64,000 nt of DNA, from assembly GCA_009869945.1 (NCBI GenBank), contig WIXG01000035.1, positions 186,001 through 250,000 of the forward strand, read 5' to 3'. Below the pieces are notes generated by a model, which saw only the letters and a list, made by a program, of their open reading frames with translations, searched no databases and was not told the DNA's origin. The translations under genes and the position numbers were made by a program. This document shows, piece by piece, positions 1 through 14,277 of this stretch. Source of the DNA: Mesaphorura yosii (lineage: Eukaryota; Arthropoda; Collembola; Poduromorpha; Tullbergiidae). How positions within the stretch are numbered: the first letter of the stretch is position 1; every line of letters starts with the position of its first letter.

Positions 1-3000
1 CGCAACTGCTGGTGGAATAGAAAACAGGAAATAGTCGTATTGTATTGTATAGATTGTAATGCGCGATATTAGACTCTGGGTCCGGTGCTGCGAAGTGAAG
101 AACTGAGTTCAATGTGCAGGCAGGTTGATGGAAGTCATACAAGGCAAGGCAAGGAGAACTTTCACTCATTCATTTTAGTAAATCCATTTTGAGAAGCACG
201 GAGCTAGAACAACAGCACAGATCGCGTAGAAACTCGGATCACGGAGATGAAAATGAGAGTGATCCCGCTGTTCTCGTTATTAGAGTCTGTAATCTAATCT
301 AATGCGCCTGTAATTTAATCGTAATGAGCACATGGACGAGAACACGAAAAATGAAGTCGATACCAGGTTACGAACTCTACCTCGTCCCGAATTCTAATTG
401 CACTTAATTCCGAAAATATTCCAACAATACGCTGTGAGAAATTCAGGGATCAACTGTGACGAGCTGCCAAGTTGAGTTGCACTGGCTCTCGTTCTGATCT
501 AATTGAATTACGAGTTAATAGGATTGAGACCGATTCAAATTTATGATCACAAGGCAGCTGCTGCAAATTCGCTGATTCCAAGAAGGGCCTTTCCCATTGA
601 TAACCTTTCATTAACGTAAAAGCTTACACGTGTGCACGCTGAGTTGTGAAACTGTGCAGGATTAATCATTTAGAGAGATTTCTGCAGTCTGAATTTGCCC
701 GGCACATTCTGCTGCGCGCTGAAGCTTTCAGGGTTGAAAGTGGAATTGTTTAGTCGTTTACATTTCGCATAGTTCGCATTGTAATCCGGTCGCTCATCGA
801 CGTCGTCGTTGCTGGTCTCATATTTTGTCATTAGTATAAGCTTAGTTGAGCTCACTGCATGGATTTTGTCCTGGCAAATGAAAGCTTCAGCGCGCAGCAG
901 AACACAGTCGGAAGAACATTAAATTTTATCTAGTTTTATCCTTCAGCAGAGGGTTACGGTATGCTAGTGTTACACAAGATGGAGACACAGGAAGATTAAA
1001 ATTTTATCGAATCAACAAAATATCCTACACCATTAATTCAGAGAGAAAGGTTTCAGTTGCAATTACATCCGTCTATTGTTGCTGACAACGGATAAGATAC
1101 AACCTGATAGCGTTTTCGCGCTCCTGAGGCAGACGGAGAGTAGATAAAATGGGCTATAAAAATACAATTAGCAGAGGTAGAAGTCATTAGTTCGCATGCA
1201 GCCGGCCTTCGGGTTCTGACATGTAAGTTGGGGTTGCAGGTAAGAAAAGAGTATGATGGAGTTTTATGTCTTTTGCATTTTGACAATTTTGACAAGCGAA
1301 TCCAATGAGCTTGCGCACTGTGGTAGTTTGTATTTTATATTTGTGTAGGATTAATTTAGAAATTGTTGGAGGAAAGCTTTCTTTCTCTTCAATGAAACTG
1401 ATCCACTGCTTTTCCTTTTTGAAGCAATTACAGCTTCCAAAAGCAGAGACTAAAGTAAATGCACAAATATTTACACAAGTGCTAAGCCTTGACATGAATC
1501 CAACTCCGGGCGCTTACAGCTTGCAGTCGAATTAAAGCCTTGATTTGAACTGTATAGAATCGCATGGAAAGTTATTATTTGATTGTTATATTATTATCAC
1601 ATTAAGTGTTCGTTAGCTGGTGCAGCCATTTCGGTTATCCTTTCATTATCTTTATGGCACTTTAAATGAGAAACAAATAGCTAGAAATATGGAGGATTGT
1701 TGCGCTGCTTACGTTTTTCCAGCTATAAATAACAACAAATTGGTGGGCTGGAGTATTGCTGATTTACTTTCACGCGTGCACAGCGTTGAAAGTGCCTTCT
1801 TCTAGTGGACCATAATTCATCTGAATCGGGTTCTAAATCTTAGGGCAGTTTTGTTCTTTAATGTGCGCAGCTCTTCTACTGTAATTGGTTATCTGGAGTT
1901 TCCAGAAAGGCACTAAGCAAAAATATCGCTATTGCTGGAATTGAAGACATTCGCGGACGACACACTGCAGGAGTCACATCAGTCATCGTTTATAAATAGC
2001 ACGTAGTCAATGAATGGCCGAATGTGGGAGTTAAAAATGTACACAGCTTGACGCCATAATTTGACAATTCTAGATTTGAAACTAGGAGGCACTTGCAGTC
2101 ACCGTACCTGTTCTGAATAATGATGCAAGGAAAATCACAAATCAGGGATGCAATCGGCGTGGAAAGAAATTGTGCTCATTACAAGAGTTTACTTCTCCGT
2201 TTAAGCTCTGTTTAATCTACCAGTAAATCGAACTTCAATGTCGCTTTCCCAACTGGCAGCTCGCATCTGTCACGACGCAGAGCGCAGGATATCAAACGGA
2301 GTATAATTGGTTTGCTACCGTACCTCGGGAATTGTAATAATTTTATCTGTTATTCTATAATACGAATGTGTACTAGGAAATTATAACATTAAGAGCTCTA
2401 GCTCGTGCCATTAAAGTTTTAGCTTTACTGTAAGTAGCATCGGGACCTAGTAATTCACAGCAAAGAAGATATGTGCACATCCCGCGGTACGCATCATGTA
2501 TCGATGTGAATAATTTTCATGGCATGGTTTTAGTAATGTGTGAGCATGGCGGCAGGCATGAAGCTTGAAATGCTTTTACGAACACCTCTCAAATGACACT
2601 GCCCGCACTCATGATCACGGGAGACAATGGTACGATAACAAATGCGGGATGCCGTGATGCCTTCGCATTCGCATGACCTCTGCAAATAAGAGCCACCAGC
2701 ATGAATGGTGGCCGATTGCAAGCTCTTTCCACTGCTGCCAGTAAACCATCAGCGCGAAGGATAAACCGCAAATTGGAAGATATATGAGTGCGAATGAGTT
2801 TAATTGGATGAACCCAGCTCAGGATAGAAATTCAAAATCGTGACCGAAGCATATTTGGCTGGTGCAGGTTAATCTCATTATCGGAAGAACAAATTCTATT
2901 TAAAGAGTTGACTGGGAAAATTTTGTTGTAACTGTACATAATGCAAGAATGCCACTCTACACTAAATAAGTTTGTACCGAATTAACTTCTTGTTCTTATT

Positions 3001-6000
3001 TTTGCACTGGTTGTTTCAATTTCTATGTCCAAAGCGGATGTTCCCATCAACTACAACTAGGCTTTCTTCACTTCTTATTTGTTTCGATTTCCACAATCTC
3101 TTCCTGCTGCTACGCTGCGTAAGACTGCTGTGTATTAGCAGAAGTAGCTCAAATATTCTAAACAGGTTCCGTGTATAAGGTTATGGGTTGTTTGAATTCA
3201 TGACATCAACGTCTTTTGTGGTGTACAGTCGCAGTACTCAGCAATGGGGAATAATTTCTTCTGTCTACTTTCTTCATCTCCATTGATAAACCCCTCGGAA
3301 AACTGTGTCAGAGTCACAGTTACTTTCTTCCCGATGTGCTTGAAATTTCGTAATCACGAAATTATGCTATCCTGCCGCAGGTCAATATACAATAGTCTTG
3401 CAATATATACACAGCACTAGTTGGCAAACTGCTGAAATGCAAATTCGAAGCCCAGCAGTCACCCCAAGCTAGTCAAGCGAAAGATGGTAATATTATGAAT
3501 TCTTAATGTTCATTAGCAAAATGTTCCCGAGTGTGTATCAAAAGCTCGGTAAGCAGACTTTTCGAATTTGGCCAGTTTGTGTCCATACCAAAATGTCGAC
3601 TTGGCTCAATTATGCGACTCGTGCCAAGAGGCATACACGCCAAAGCCCAACTTAATTCTGGCCAGCAAAGATATCAGCGTTCAAAAGACAGGCATTGAAA
3701 TACGTGCATTAGCAATTGGCAGTAATGCGTGAGGCGCTGCAGCGGTTTGGTATGAGTAACAGTGAAGTGTAAAGAACGATTAAGTAGAAAGCAAGAAGCA
3801 CTGAACCGTGAAGCACATGAGCCATGCATTTGTATCTGCTACTATTAATCTAAAATCAATTTTGACTTCCATTCAGACTTTAGGCTTTGACTTCGTGTGC
3901 CGGCCTAAATCTCTCTCACAGTCATATCACCGACCTTAGCTGCTTCTTATCTCTCTCGTTCACAAACTATAAAAGTTATCTCGTAATGGACTTAGCGCCA
4001 AACCAGCACGTAACTGGAGAATGGTCGCCCTGCATCGTTCCGTTTTACTATTTCAAAAGGGCCACATCCTGTCCTCCACTAAGTACTGTCAATTACCAAG
4101 CCCATTACTTCGTAACGGATTGTCTCGAAAATTGAGGTAACCGAATTAAGAGCATGATCTCTACGATTAGTGATAAACGGCCCACTGAAAGAAAATTGAT
4201 CTATTACTTTATCTGATAACATAATTGAACAGGAGAGGCGTTCAGTCTCGTAACTGCCTCCTAAAGCGATTCGTGAAAGTGGCCGCGGCGAGAAAAAGGC
4301 GAAAAGGGAAGACAACTTTCCAGATTGGAGAGATAATGCCCTAGAACAGGCGAATTTTTTGCTTCAGGTCACATCGACAATAATTGTGTGAGAAAAGTTT
4401 GATTTCGTTCTCTTTTTTCTATCTTCTACCACCAGCCAGAGCACAGCCAACTTCGAATTTCCAAAGTTTCTCTCGTAAATTTCACTGCCTAATTTCGATT
4501 GTCTCTGCCTCTGGAATAAAATGTTCGTATTTTGAAAGAAGAGTAGCCACTCAAACCGGGACTGGATAAAATGGCAGTGCGTGTACGAGGAAAGCTTTTT
4601 TCTATTTGAGCCGCTGCTCTAGAAGTCGCCGAAAATACGACAAAATGTCTCTAGAAATCAATGTAATACGGCTACACGCAAAAACGTTCAAAAGTAGACC
4701 AGAATCTCCACTAACCAGAAGTTCTGTATCGTGCGTCAATGACAGTAGACAGAAAACCTTGCTTCATCGTCACTCTTTCACTCATGACTTCAAGAAACCT
4801 GATTTTGAAGCACACGGCTCAGTCACATGAATGCATGTCAGGATTTCAAGGTAGACGCCGAGCCATTGTGTACCGGTCTCTTGTCCCATCTTTCATTTGC
4901 TTGACATGTTACATCCAATATTATCAAATCTTTTATGGATTTTTTAAAAGTGTCTTCTTGTATCACGTTTTCTCTTGCCAGCATCACAGTGAATGGTTAA
5001 GTATGCTGTCAAAATAATAACAGAAAAAGCATTCCATCAATGTTATCCATTATGTATTTTGTGCTGCGTGCTTCCCAGGACATAGCCTCTACACAGCCTG
5101 CTCAAAATTCCTTACATGAGATGAGACCCCATCTTCTTATGGATTCTGAATATTTTAATAATCTACTGTTCAGGCTGCATCGAGTAATCCTTTTAAATTC
5201 GAATGAAGATCTCTTTTAAGTAGATTTACAAGTGGTGACTCAAAAGCGTACAAGATTTTCAGGTCGATACTCATTCGCATTCGAAGATGATCTTTCCATT
5301 CTGGAGACTTAAGATTCATTCGCTTTAAGCAAAGTACCTGCTGGCATTTTTATTATTACCCCCGTCTCTGGTTGGTTGTTTGTCGGCGCGGTGCCAATTA
5401 TTTAAGGTTCGGAATAAAGCATGCGCCAATCTAATCCATTCTAATGTTTAGGGACAAAATCCCTAAACTAATTTGAATTTTGAGACTCTAAAATCCCGAA
5501 TTAAAATTCGAGCAAAAACTCAAAAGTTGACCCTGCAGTAACCTTACACTAAAACACAAAGCCCCAAAGCGGTGATGTGACTTATTTTCTGGGTACAAAG
5601 ACAGGGTACAATGTTTTCAACTCTGAGGTTACGTCTTAATTAAAGTAATTATTTCCGTTCTGGAAAGCTTGGATAAATTTTGCCTTTTGTTGATGAAGTT
5701 GAGATTGAAAGCAGAGATTCATTTGGAAAGGTAATAATATTCTCTTTCAATTACTCGATATGCGTCGAAAAATTCAAATTATGAAACTTTCTCTTTCATC
5801 GTGATCATTTCGACTTTGTAATTAAAGCAATTATTGCGGCGGGCGAAGGTAATTTGTGTCTATTCAAATACGGCGGTGTCAAAACTCATTACTATCAGCT
5901 CACCTTTGAACGAGAGCCTCTAAACTGTGGGCCATAGCACACTGCGCGGTGAAAGCTCGTGTCGTGAGTGAACGCATCTCTCCAAAACTCATTTTTAGAA

Positions 6001-9000
6001 AATGCAGCTACAACGTTCACTAACTCACCACCATAACCACAATTGAGAAAGGTTATAAACAGTGCAATAATTTCACATTTTACTTGTCACGCGAGATGAA
6101 AGTGCATTTTCACCTGAATCAACCGCTTTCACTTCTACGGCTTTGTACACTCACGTGGAATCAGAATCAGAGGACTCCGACCACGATGCTCTTGCTTCAA
6201 CTGCCTTGTGAGAACTGAGCTTTGTCTGCAAAATAAAACTAATCTGGTGTTGGTTCTTAGAGTCGCGACTCTGGTTCTGCTCTGACTGATGATTACGAGC
6301 ACGTTACAGCGGCGAGATATTTGTAAGACCCGAAAACAACTCACGTAGCACATGCCGCTGTTTGTATTTAAGGCGACTAAAGAAGGCATCCTTGATACTG
6401 TGAGCAGTTGTGAATGAAGAAAATACGGCCAAGCAATAAACCACCACGCACGCAGTCGAGTGTAAGTATTTATCGAATCCGAAGTCGCATCACAGCAAGC
6501 TAATGACCGTGTAGCATTTGCCATCGACATTAACGAATTGGCATTAGCCATTATGGTCGAGGTAATGGTCAGTGTAAAAAGTGGTCAAGATTTTGGTATT
6601 CGAGTAAATTAACTCGACAATGTAGTAAGCTAATTGTATGCATGATATGCTGCAGTCTTTGTTACCAATTTCATTGGCTTGAATTGACACAGAAGTTATC
6701 ATTTTCTACTGACGAAGTAGATATTTGCAGACTCCGTTTCCAATAAGCTTCATGCATTATTTCTTCTCCGCATAATAAAAGCATAAATTCTGCCTGGATC
6801 CTTATTTACTCATGCTTGCCACAACTGCTTTCGAAGTCGTAACCACGACGCCAACGCCCCACGAACCGCAGCACTATTTCATCTTTCATCTTCAATTTAT
6901 TTTAACAAGCGCAAGATAATGAGAAAACGCAAATCATCACATCTTTTCATTTTCCGAACCATATTTTCTCTCATCACTCAACAGCTGTGTGCTCTTTTCC
7001 ATTATATATCGTTGCGCAACATCTCAAATCTTTCTCTTTTTCAATTTCTTACATTTTTCTTTAATGTTTACCTCTCTGCTGTGCGTTCTATTATTATATG
7101 CCTTTCACGCTGGTGTGCAAGCGGAGGTGAGGCACGAATAGACATCTGGCAAAGCCATTTTGAAATGAAGAGTTCGTCGTTTCACTCGTACTAATGCTGC
7201 TATATTTATAAGCTCGTGAGTTATTTGCCATTATGCGGACTTGAACTTAAATTCGCGCAGCAATTCTCTGCCAATACCAGAAGCTAATATGCGAAATAGA
7301 GGACTTCAGGGCACAAGATCAAAACAAACGAGACGCCGCCACGCTCAAGACACATTGCTTGCCTCACTGACGCCGCTGCAACTGCGTCCGTCTGTTTGCT
7401 TCTGATAATACGAAACTGATGCTAATGGTAATGAGGAGGTAGAATCTTTTCATGGTATTATTTCTCACAGTATAGTGTAAGAAAATGCAGCCTCCAAGAA
7501 AGAGATCTTGACTTCGGTCTAGCGTGGCAGATCGCAGTCATATTTTTATCTGAAGGCGACAAGAAGTTTATTATTACAACGTCTTCGGCACGGCTGCTTG
7601 ACATTGGCCTTGCCAAGTAAACTCTTGGCCGCTTATTCAGCAGACGCAGTTCCACAACAGAAAGAGAAGTCTTGGTGATACAATCTGATTACATTAGAAG
7701 GGAATCCTTCTAGCTCGCGCCACAATTCACACGGGCAGACGGAGATGGATGAAACGGTTTCTTGGCTGGCCCCATACATTTCCGTTCTCGCTCCTTAAAC
7801 GTAACTGCCGTCACGACTGCCTACAAGACAATTTTATTACTGCCTTCCTTTTCTTTTTTTTGCAGCGCTTTCCTTTCATGTGGTTTATGTGGACTGCTTG
7901 CAGTTCTCTCTCTGATTTTATGTTTCTTACACATAAACAAAATTGTGACTCACTGTTTTCCTACATTTCGTTGTTTTCTTATCGCGCTGACGTTACTTGG
8001 AACTGAAGTGAGGAACTCGTGATGGCGTAAATCCCATTAATGAAAATGCCGAAACATCATCGCATCAGACGACTGTTACTCAAGCATGGATTTGTACTTT
8101 GTAAGGAATTTCGTTTTAATCTTATTAACTCACTGTGTGGGGCTTTGCATATGGTTCAGCTGTCTGGTTGTGTAACACGAAGCAGCAATATTTACATTTA
8201 GACAGGATTCAAATTTATCTGATGCGATTTCACGCATGTCAAAATAGTTCCTTCACACTCTCTTTGTAAACATTCACAGCGCCGCATGTAAAATAGGAAA
8301 ACTGTACATACATAGCAAATTGAGTCATCAATGTCAAATTAGCAAATATTAGCTCAGGCTGTATGGAGTAACGCGTGCTCTCGAGTTAATCACTTTTGGA
8401 AGCATCTTGTTATGAATTAATTGCTGTTCACATTAAGTTCGGCGTATCCGATTTAGAATAGCTACACATCCTTGTGTGAAATCATTTCGGGCAATGCCGA
8501 CCGCAACCAACAGAATTCAATTACAAGGCCACGAGACCACGAACCTGATATTTAAATGTTGGCATGATTCGATTTTATTCTCTTTTCGTCCAGAACCAGG
8601 CGACTCGGAAAGTCTCGTCTTGCTTGCGCTTGCTGTTTTTGTGAAACCAGACTTGATCAGAGGCACCCAGAATTCAATTTAGAACACGTACTCACGTACG
8701 AGATGAGATGCGACGTGTGAATCAAAAATGGAGTGGAAATGGTGCGAGGAAAGGAGAAGCCATAAAATTTGCGAGAACACTCGCTTTTGTCTTGAAATTT
8801 GCTGCATCGTGTATCACTCCTCCGGTGTGGTGTGAAACTAATTTCGAGAAGCCAAAACCTGTGCACCAGATATGAATTTTTGATAGAAAAAGCACTTACT
8901 GATAACGCTAAAAGTGTTTCTCATCTTTGCATTCTTTTTCCGAAGCGGTATCCCTTGCGGATATAAAAAGGCACCACACTGTGTTTAATCTGTACGTTTT

Positions 9001-12000
9001 ACTCCAAGAATAGTTGTGAACCAAAAGTATCTCATCTGCTTCGTCTCTTGCACGATAGCCTGGTTGAAGGGATTTACAATGCATTAGTAAAGATGGTAAA
9101 CAGCACTTTGGGCAATGTGAGGCTCAGATCGAGCCGACTCCAGCCTGAGCGTGGGAGTTTGACAAAAACTCAAACTGAAGTCTCATAAAGATACAAAGTT
9201 GGCACCGGCAGACGCAGAGTGTCTCAGCTTGCATGAAACTAACTTAACCTTAGGCGACACTTTCGCTGCATTCGAGCTGCATGAAGTTTTTTGTGTGAAA
9301 GATTTGGGCAACGTATAAAAGTGATCATTCCATCAATCACGCTAGGTGCTTGCCTCACTTATCTTTCGAGTAACCATTCTTCAGAAAGAGCCATTATTGC
9401 ATGGGCTGTGGCAATTTTATCGCGCTTTAGCTTTCTTTTATGGATGTCTTGTCCAATTTACCGTTTTCCGGTTTCGCTTGCAACCTACAATAACTGTTCA
9501 TGTCACTTTTTAGGGTCTCCGAGTACAAATGCTAGGGTATTTATATGTTACGAATGACCTATTCCCTAATTCATTTGCTTTCCTCATAATTCTAGCTGTT
9601 GCGACTTTCAGCTAATTTTGTCCGTAGAACGCGGTCCTGTTCGCGTTCGCGTTCGCACTAACTCATCTCAAGACCTACAATGTAGCAATTTCCTTTGACA
9701 AAACTTCATGCACTCACTTCCTGGTTTAGTAAGTTGCATCCACTTTCTTCGAAAGTTTAATTAAAAATATCGAGTTTATTCTTCAAAAATGTAATTTAAA
9801 GTTGTGTTGCGGAAGTTCGCGATATGAATAGCGACGTCGGCTTTTAGAAATCTGCACAAATGCAGATGGGGAACTCTGCGAACTTCGCCAAGGTCACCCG
9901 AACTCATAATTTCCCAAGAAATTTGTGACATGAATAACGAAGAGAAAATTAAGGCGGCACTGCGTTGACATTTGAGTATATCGTCTGCAGTGATTCATAA
10001 TGAGGCCGAGACTGCTTTTTCCCTGGCTAGAAATAGCAATTCTAGAAATAAATTAGAAGATTCACATGATTGACATTACGAGGATGGCAGAGCGTCTCCG
10101 GACTCAAAGATCAACTCGTCCAGTCTCAGGCAATGGCAACTCCATTTACTCGCTCGACTCCCTGTCAATCTTGGAACTCTTTTGCTAATGAGAATGCTGG
10201 CGGGCGTCAAGCAGCCTCTTTTGACATTCACCCACAAAAATAATAATTAGAATGGGCTCAAGTCGTGACTCTGTCAACTCGAAGGAATGGCATCCACGTC
10301 CAATCGAATTTAATGAGCTTGCGCGTCTCCTGCTTTGGCTGTCAAATAACGGCTTTTGTCATTTGTGGTTGAGCATCCAAAAAAGTTGGTCCAGGTTCTG
10401 GGAGATGAGAGCGGACGGAGACCGCAGAAATCATTTCTGCAGACCAATAAATTCAGTGGAAAAGAGCAAACCAGCAAACGAATAAAAGTGAAATAAAAGG
10501 ACTTTCATTCTTTCACCTTTTCAGTGGCAAATAATGGCACAAAAGTATCCCGGTAAGGATGGCATAAAATATGTCAGACAATGACAGTGTTGCAATATGC
10601 TGCTGTTCTCTTTCGTTTACAAAGTTGAGTTTTATTTGCCCTGCGAGACGTGACTGGAATCTTACGAATTTGGATTGTTCATTTTCCGTTCTTACTTTCT
10701 ATCACCAGCAAAGCAATTGCATGCATGCAAAGACTTCAAAGGGCAGATACCAAGCAAGCAACCATTAAACAATGAAGCATTCGAGTGTTGCAAGGGAAAA
10801 TCATTTGCCTCATTCCGCTGCCTCAATTTTCTGAAGAACGAATGAATTCATATTTCAATGAAAAGTTCGGCTGTAGACGGCGTGGTCCGTGTCGCCCGTT
10901 CAGTTGTTCTCCAATTTTTTCCCGCTTCACGCGATCCAGTCCCCGAAGTTTCTAAACTCTGAAGATATCAAACTGACTCGTCCCCGCAGTCCCAAGGATC
11001 AAATAATTTCTTTCATTTTTACCTTTCGGAATTAAGGAGCCTTCCTCCTTCCCAAAACTGATTTAATACATCTGACCTGATTCTTTACAAGTAACCCTGA
11101 GATTATTTATATCCAGTAAGGGCAATGGGCCACGACCATGCACGTTGAACATCATTGCGGAATGTGTACACAGTTGTAAAGATTTTTCGCCAACTTTCAC
11201 CTTTCTTTTCGACACTCACAAAGGCAAGACGGCTAGTGGAGCTCAAGAGATCATTCAATTTGACGGCTCAAGATTTTTGAAGAGATCTCCACACCGTTTA
11301 CAAGAAAGATACTTCATTTTTATGACTTCACATGTCATACAACTTACTTTACTTTTCTCTGCTCAGGTCAGCCGTGTTTTCATCTCTTCGAAAGCAGTCT
11401 TCTCCGCACACCAGTCCAGCTAACCTTATTTTCTAACGCCAATACGGATGGTCCGGCCGACTTAGCCAACTTCTTGAGGAGACGCGTTGAGTTTTCCCGG
11501 CGGTGCCATAATAAAATGAAGAGAATTATGTTGGACAAGGACAATGGACGCTCTTTGCGAAAAAGTACCGGCTGCGAACTAAAATTGCGAGAACTTTTTA
11601 TGGACTACATCCATCATTCATCTCAACGAATAACCTTAATTCGCGGATTCACACATCGCGCCCTACGAAAAAAGGGCAAAGGAACACAACTGCGCAGTTA
11701 CAACACTTAGTTTACAAATGAAGTCATTCTATTTGCCACTCCTGCCGTCTGGCTCGTTCAGTCGTGATGTTGATTGCCATGTACGTGGCGAAGCTACCAA
11801 TCTGCATTTCATGAGTCGCAAATCGCGAATTTCGTGGAAATCAAGCGGCACAATCAAAAGTTGACATTATCATATTGAAACGAGTTTGCTCATGATTTAC
11901 AAAGGAACCTTTTACAAAACTCCAATCGCATTGTTACGATTCAATTCAATTTCAACAAAATCTGTACATAATGTTAGGCTAACAATTGGAATTTAAATTA

Positions 12001-12435
12001 AATTACAAGGCAGACAGTAGCTGAGTTGTCACACGATGTGCTCATGAATAGAACGGAACAACTTCCTTTTCTTTCTTCGAATTGGTAATTTGTTTAGTAA
12101 ACACTACCCTCGACAACAGACTGGCTGATGCGAGAAACTTTTTGCCTCCACCTTGTCTAATCTTAATATTCTTAAATGTGCGTGTATCCTGGACAATGAT
12201 TTTACATATGCAATAACGCCCTGTTGACCTTTGTAATCCAGCTCCTCATCGACCTTGAGTGATAAATGCTACTGGTCACAAAGCTTTGACCCAGCGCTAA
12301 TTTTAGCGAATCAATACACTTCTCTACAATTATTCTAAATTGAACTCTTAATTGCTCACGGGCGAACGAAATTCAAGAGCGAGCCCTGTAATTGACCAAA
12401 TGGACTAAATAGCTTCTTGCTGAAAATTTCTGGAC
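1..12435. other. Gene-poor region, no supported gene
   Basis: I read both strands for protein families, spliced signal-peptide exons and RNA genes and found none I can support. The open frames here are short, overlap on opposite strands, carry no family motif and are rich in Phe, Ser and Leu, as expected from AT-rich noncoding DNA. Two tiny tandem repeats are visible: AAGGC three times at 141-155 and GTTCGC three times at 9639-9656. A TATA-like box near 8960 has no gene behind it. The region could be intergenic, regulatory, or intron of a gene lying to the left. Confidence 0.6.
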
Positions 12436-12467
12436 TATAAAAGAAGCAATATCATTAATTTTTCAGT
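12436..12467 (+). promoter_or_regulatory. TATA box plus TCAGT initiator
   Basis: TATAAAA lies at 12436-12442 and an arthropod-type initiator TCAGT at 12463-12467, with the initiator A about 29 bp from the start of the TATA box. This is canonical core-promoter spacing. The first ATG of the small secreted-protein gene follows at 12536, giving a leader of about 70 nt. Confidence 0.75.
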
Positions 12468-12535
12468 CTCGCGATTGAATTTGAATTCTTACCAGTTTTT
12501 GATTCCGTGGTGCGCACGCTTGCGTTGGCGTTAAG

Positions 12536-12942
12536 ATGGGAAATGCACGGAAACTCGCCGCTCTGCTGATTGTTGCTGTTCTCTTCTTGCAATTGGATCT
12601 GACTGAGTCAGGTAAGATTGAGCGTTGCGCAATCAAATGGAATGGTGATTCATAATTCACTGGCATTTATTCATTCCTTCAGCAAGCAAGGTGAGCTCAT
12701 CCAGCCACACATCCGTGTCGTCAACCGGAGGCGGATCTGCATCAGCAAGTGCAAATTCGAGTGCTACAGCCTCGAACAATGATTCCTCCACAAATGGCGG
12801 ACTGTTGTTCATCGTACGTGGTCGTCACAGCAGAGATACTGCTAGAAAGAATCATGGCCCCCAAAAACCAGCCAATGGAACAAAGACAAGCGACACGACA
12901 TTGTCTCGACCACAAAGACCAATTCTCACATCAACTAAATGA
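12536..12942 (+). CDS. Small secreted Ser/Asn-rich protein (array gene 1)
   Basis: Two exons, 12536-12611 and 12683-12942, joined by a GT..AG phase-1 intron, encode 111 residues. Residues 1-25 form a clear signal peptide (MGNARKLAALLIVAVLF...). The intron falls at the end of it. The mature part is low complexity: a Ser/Gly/Ala/Asn-rich stretch, then GGLLFIVRGRHSRD, then a basic, Lys/Pro/Thr-rich tail. There are no cysteines in the mature part. It is the first of a head-to-tail series of similarly built secreted genes, but its signal peptide resembles the next three only loosely. I do not recognise a family, and function is unknown. A TATA/initiator promoter sits upstream and AATAAA downstream at 12983. 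Confidence 0.8.
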
Positions 12943-12982
12943 AGCACAGTACTTATGCATCAGTATTCAATTTCTGGACTGA

Positions 12983-12988
12983 AATAAA
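12983..12988 (+). terminator. Polyadenylation signal AATAAA
   Basis: AATAAA about 40 nt after the stop codon of the preceding secreted-protein gene. Confidence 0.55.
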
Positions 12989-13212
12989 CACCCCGAGTTG
13001 GTCGGGAATTGGACTTCAAATTTCTGAGGTCATTTTATGCTTACTCATTCTTCTTAATGACAGAGCCTTGTTTACTATCGCCAATAAGGGAAAATTGAAT
13101 GCGAAAACAGGAAATGAATGTCTGTCTCCGACATTCATATGCATGTTCAATGAATATGTAATCAATGAATTCAGCATAATTTGCAAAAGCAAATTTCGTA
13201 GCGCTCAACTGC

Positions 13213-13220
13213 TATATAAA
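13213..13220 (+). promoter_or_regulatory. TATA box (TATATAAA)
   Basis: TATATAAA lies 80 bp upstream of the ATG at 13293. A TCAGT motif follows at 13255-13259, somewhat further away than usual, so the exact start site is uncertain. Confidence 0.5.
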
Positions 13221-13292
13221 CTTCAGAAGAGTTCGAAAGTTTATTGCTTCTTCATCAGTTCTCAGATCAAATCAATCGTGAACCTTAGCGAA

Positions 13293-13631
13293 ATGGGCTT
13301 CCTTTTGAAAGTATTACTTTTGGCAACAATTCTCCAGCTTTGCCATTCACAAACAGGTGAGCGCTGGCGCGGTCGGGGTTTGCCAACAAAGTGGCTCAAA
13401 TGTATCGTGTTTCTTTCAGCAACAAACTCCTCCGCTGCAGCGCCAGGAGCAGGGGCAGCACCGCCTGCATCTCCTGGGTCGACATCTGGATCGGGCGCAT
13501 CATCAGCAGCAGCAGGCGGTCCTCCATCAGGCACTTCATCCCAAGGCTCCATGCCAGGACAATCAGCTTCTTCGGGTGACGCGTCTTGTGAGCACGAGCA
13601 CCGCGGACATGACCACGCTCGTCATGGATAA
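13293..13631 (+). CDS. Small secreted protein with Ala/Gly/Ser-rich body and His-rich tail (array gene 2)
   Basis: Exons 13293-13356 and 13420-13631, phase-1 intron, encode 91 residues. The signal peptide is MGFLLKVLLLATILQLCHSQ, with cleavage likely near SQ-T. The mature chain is Ala/Pro/Gly/Ser-rich (APGAGAAPPASPGS...) and ends in an acidic/His segment, CEHEHRGHDHARHG, that could bind metal ions. The 64-nt first exon, the intron phase and the QLCxSQ signal end match the next two genes, so these are tandem duplicates. A longer open frame running in from 12939 is the upstream intergenic sequence plus exon 1 in the same frame; TATA position and splicing favour the ATG at 13293. Function is unknown. 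Confidence 0.82.
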   Translation: MGFLLKVLLLATILQLCHSQTGERWRGRGLPTKWLKCIVFLSATNSSAAAPGAGAAPPASPGSTSGSGASSAAAGGPPSGTSSQGSMPGQSASSGDASCEHEHRGHDHARHG

Positions 13632-14277
13632 ATCTGCAGGCTGATACTTTGGACCAATCAAGCTTCCTTACTCTATTAACATGATTCTTTTGTCAAAACT
13701 TGCTTCAGCAAGCAAAATTTTACTAAAAATGACGTGATACATTAAGGGATACTGATTAAATCAAAATGTCATGCACATTGATTGCACATTCTCTGTTCAT
13801 GGTCTTTTTTACTCCCATCCTCCTTGATTGCTTCAACTTTACTATTTAGCCAAAAATATTCATTCTAGAGATATTTGCAGTCTTTATTTAGCTGCGGCCC
13901 GCCTCTGTAATGGCACTGTGCGTAAGGTTCGCCATGTCACTGAGCATTGTTTATTCCCCAGAGTGCAATACAGATTTGCTCATTGGCTTGTGCGTGACCA
14001 TTTTCAATTCACTCGAAATGCGAGGAATGTGCGAATAATGAGGCAAAACCTCGACGGAAATTGAATCGTGCAAGAAATGAATTCTATGATGATTTCGATT
14101 TTATTACACGTGGGCAATATTTGTCTTTACACTGAAAAGTCAAAGTCGTATTTATACGACTCCAAGTGATCGGCCACCGCGACAGTCCGTATAGGATAAC
14201 CCGACGGAGGTCCTACCATACCAAATACAAAAGGAGTGCCAATAGTTTCAAAGTTTACGTAATAGTTTCTTTAAAAT

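Noticed and set aside
8958-9100. TATAAAAAG box that could be a promoter
   Set aside because: The first downstream ATG opens only a two-codon frame and no signal-peptide exon or splice pair follows.
12939-13292. Upstream extension of the array gene 2 frame (230 codons in all)
   Set aside because: The TATA box at 13213 and the conserved 64-nt leader exon place the start at 13293; the upstream part is intergenic.
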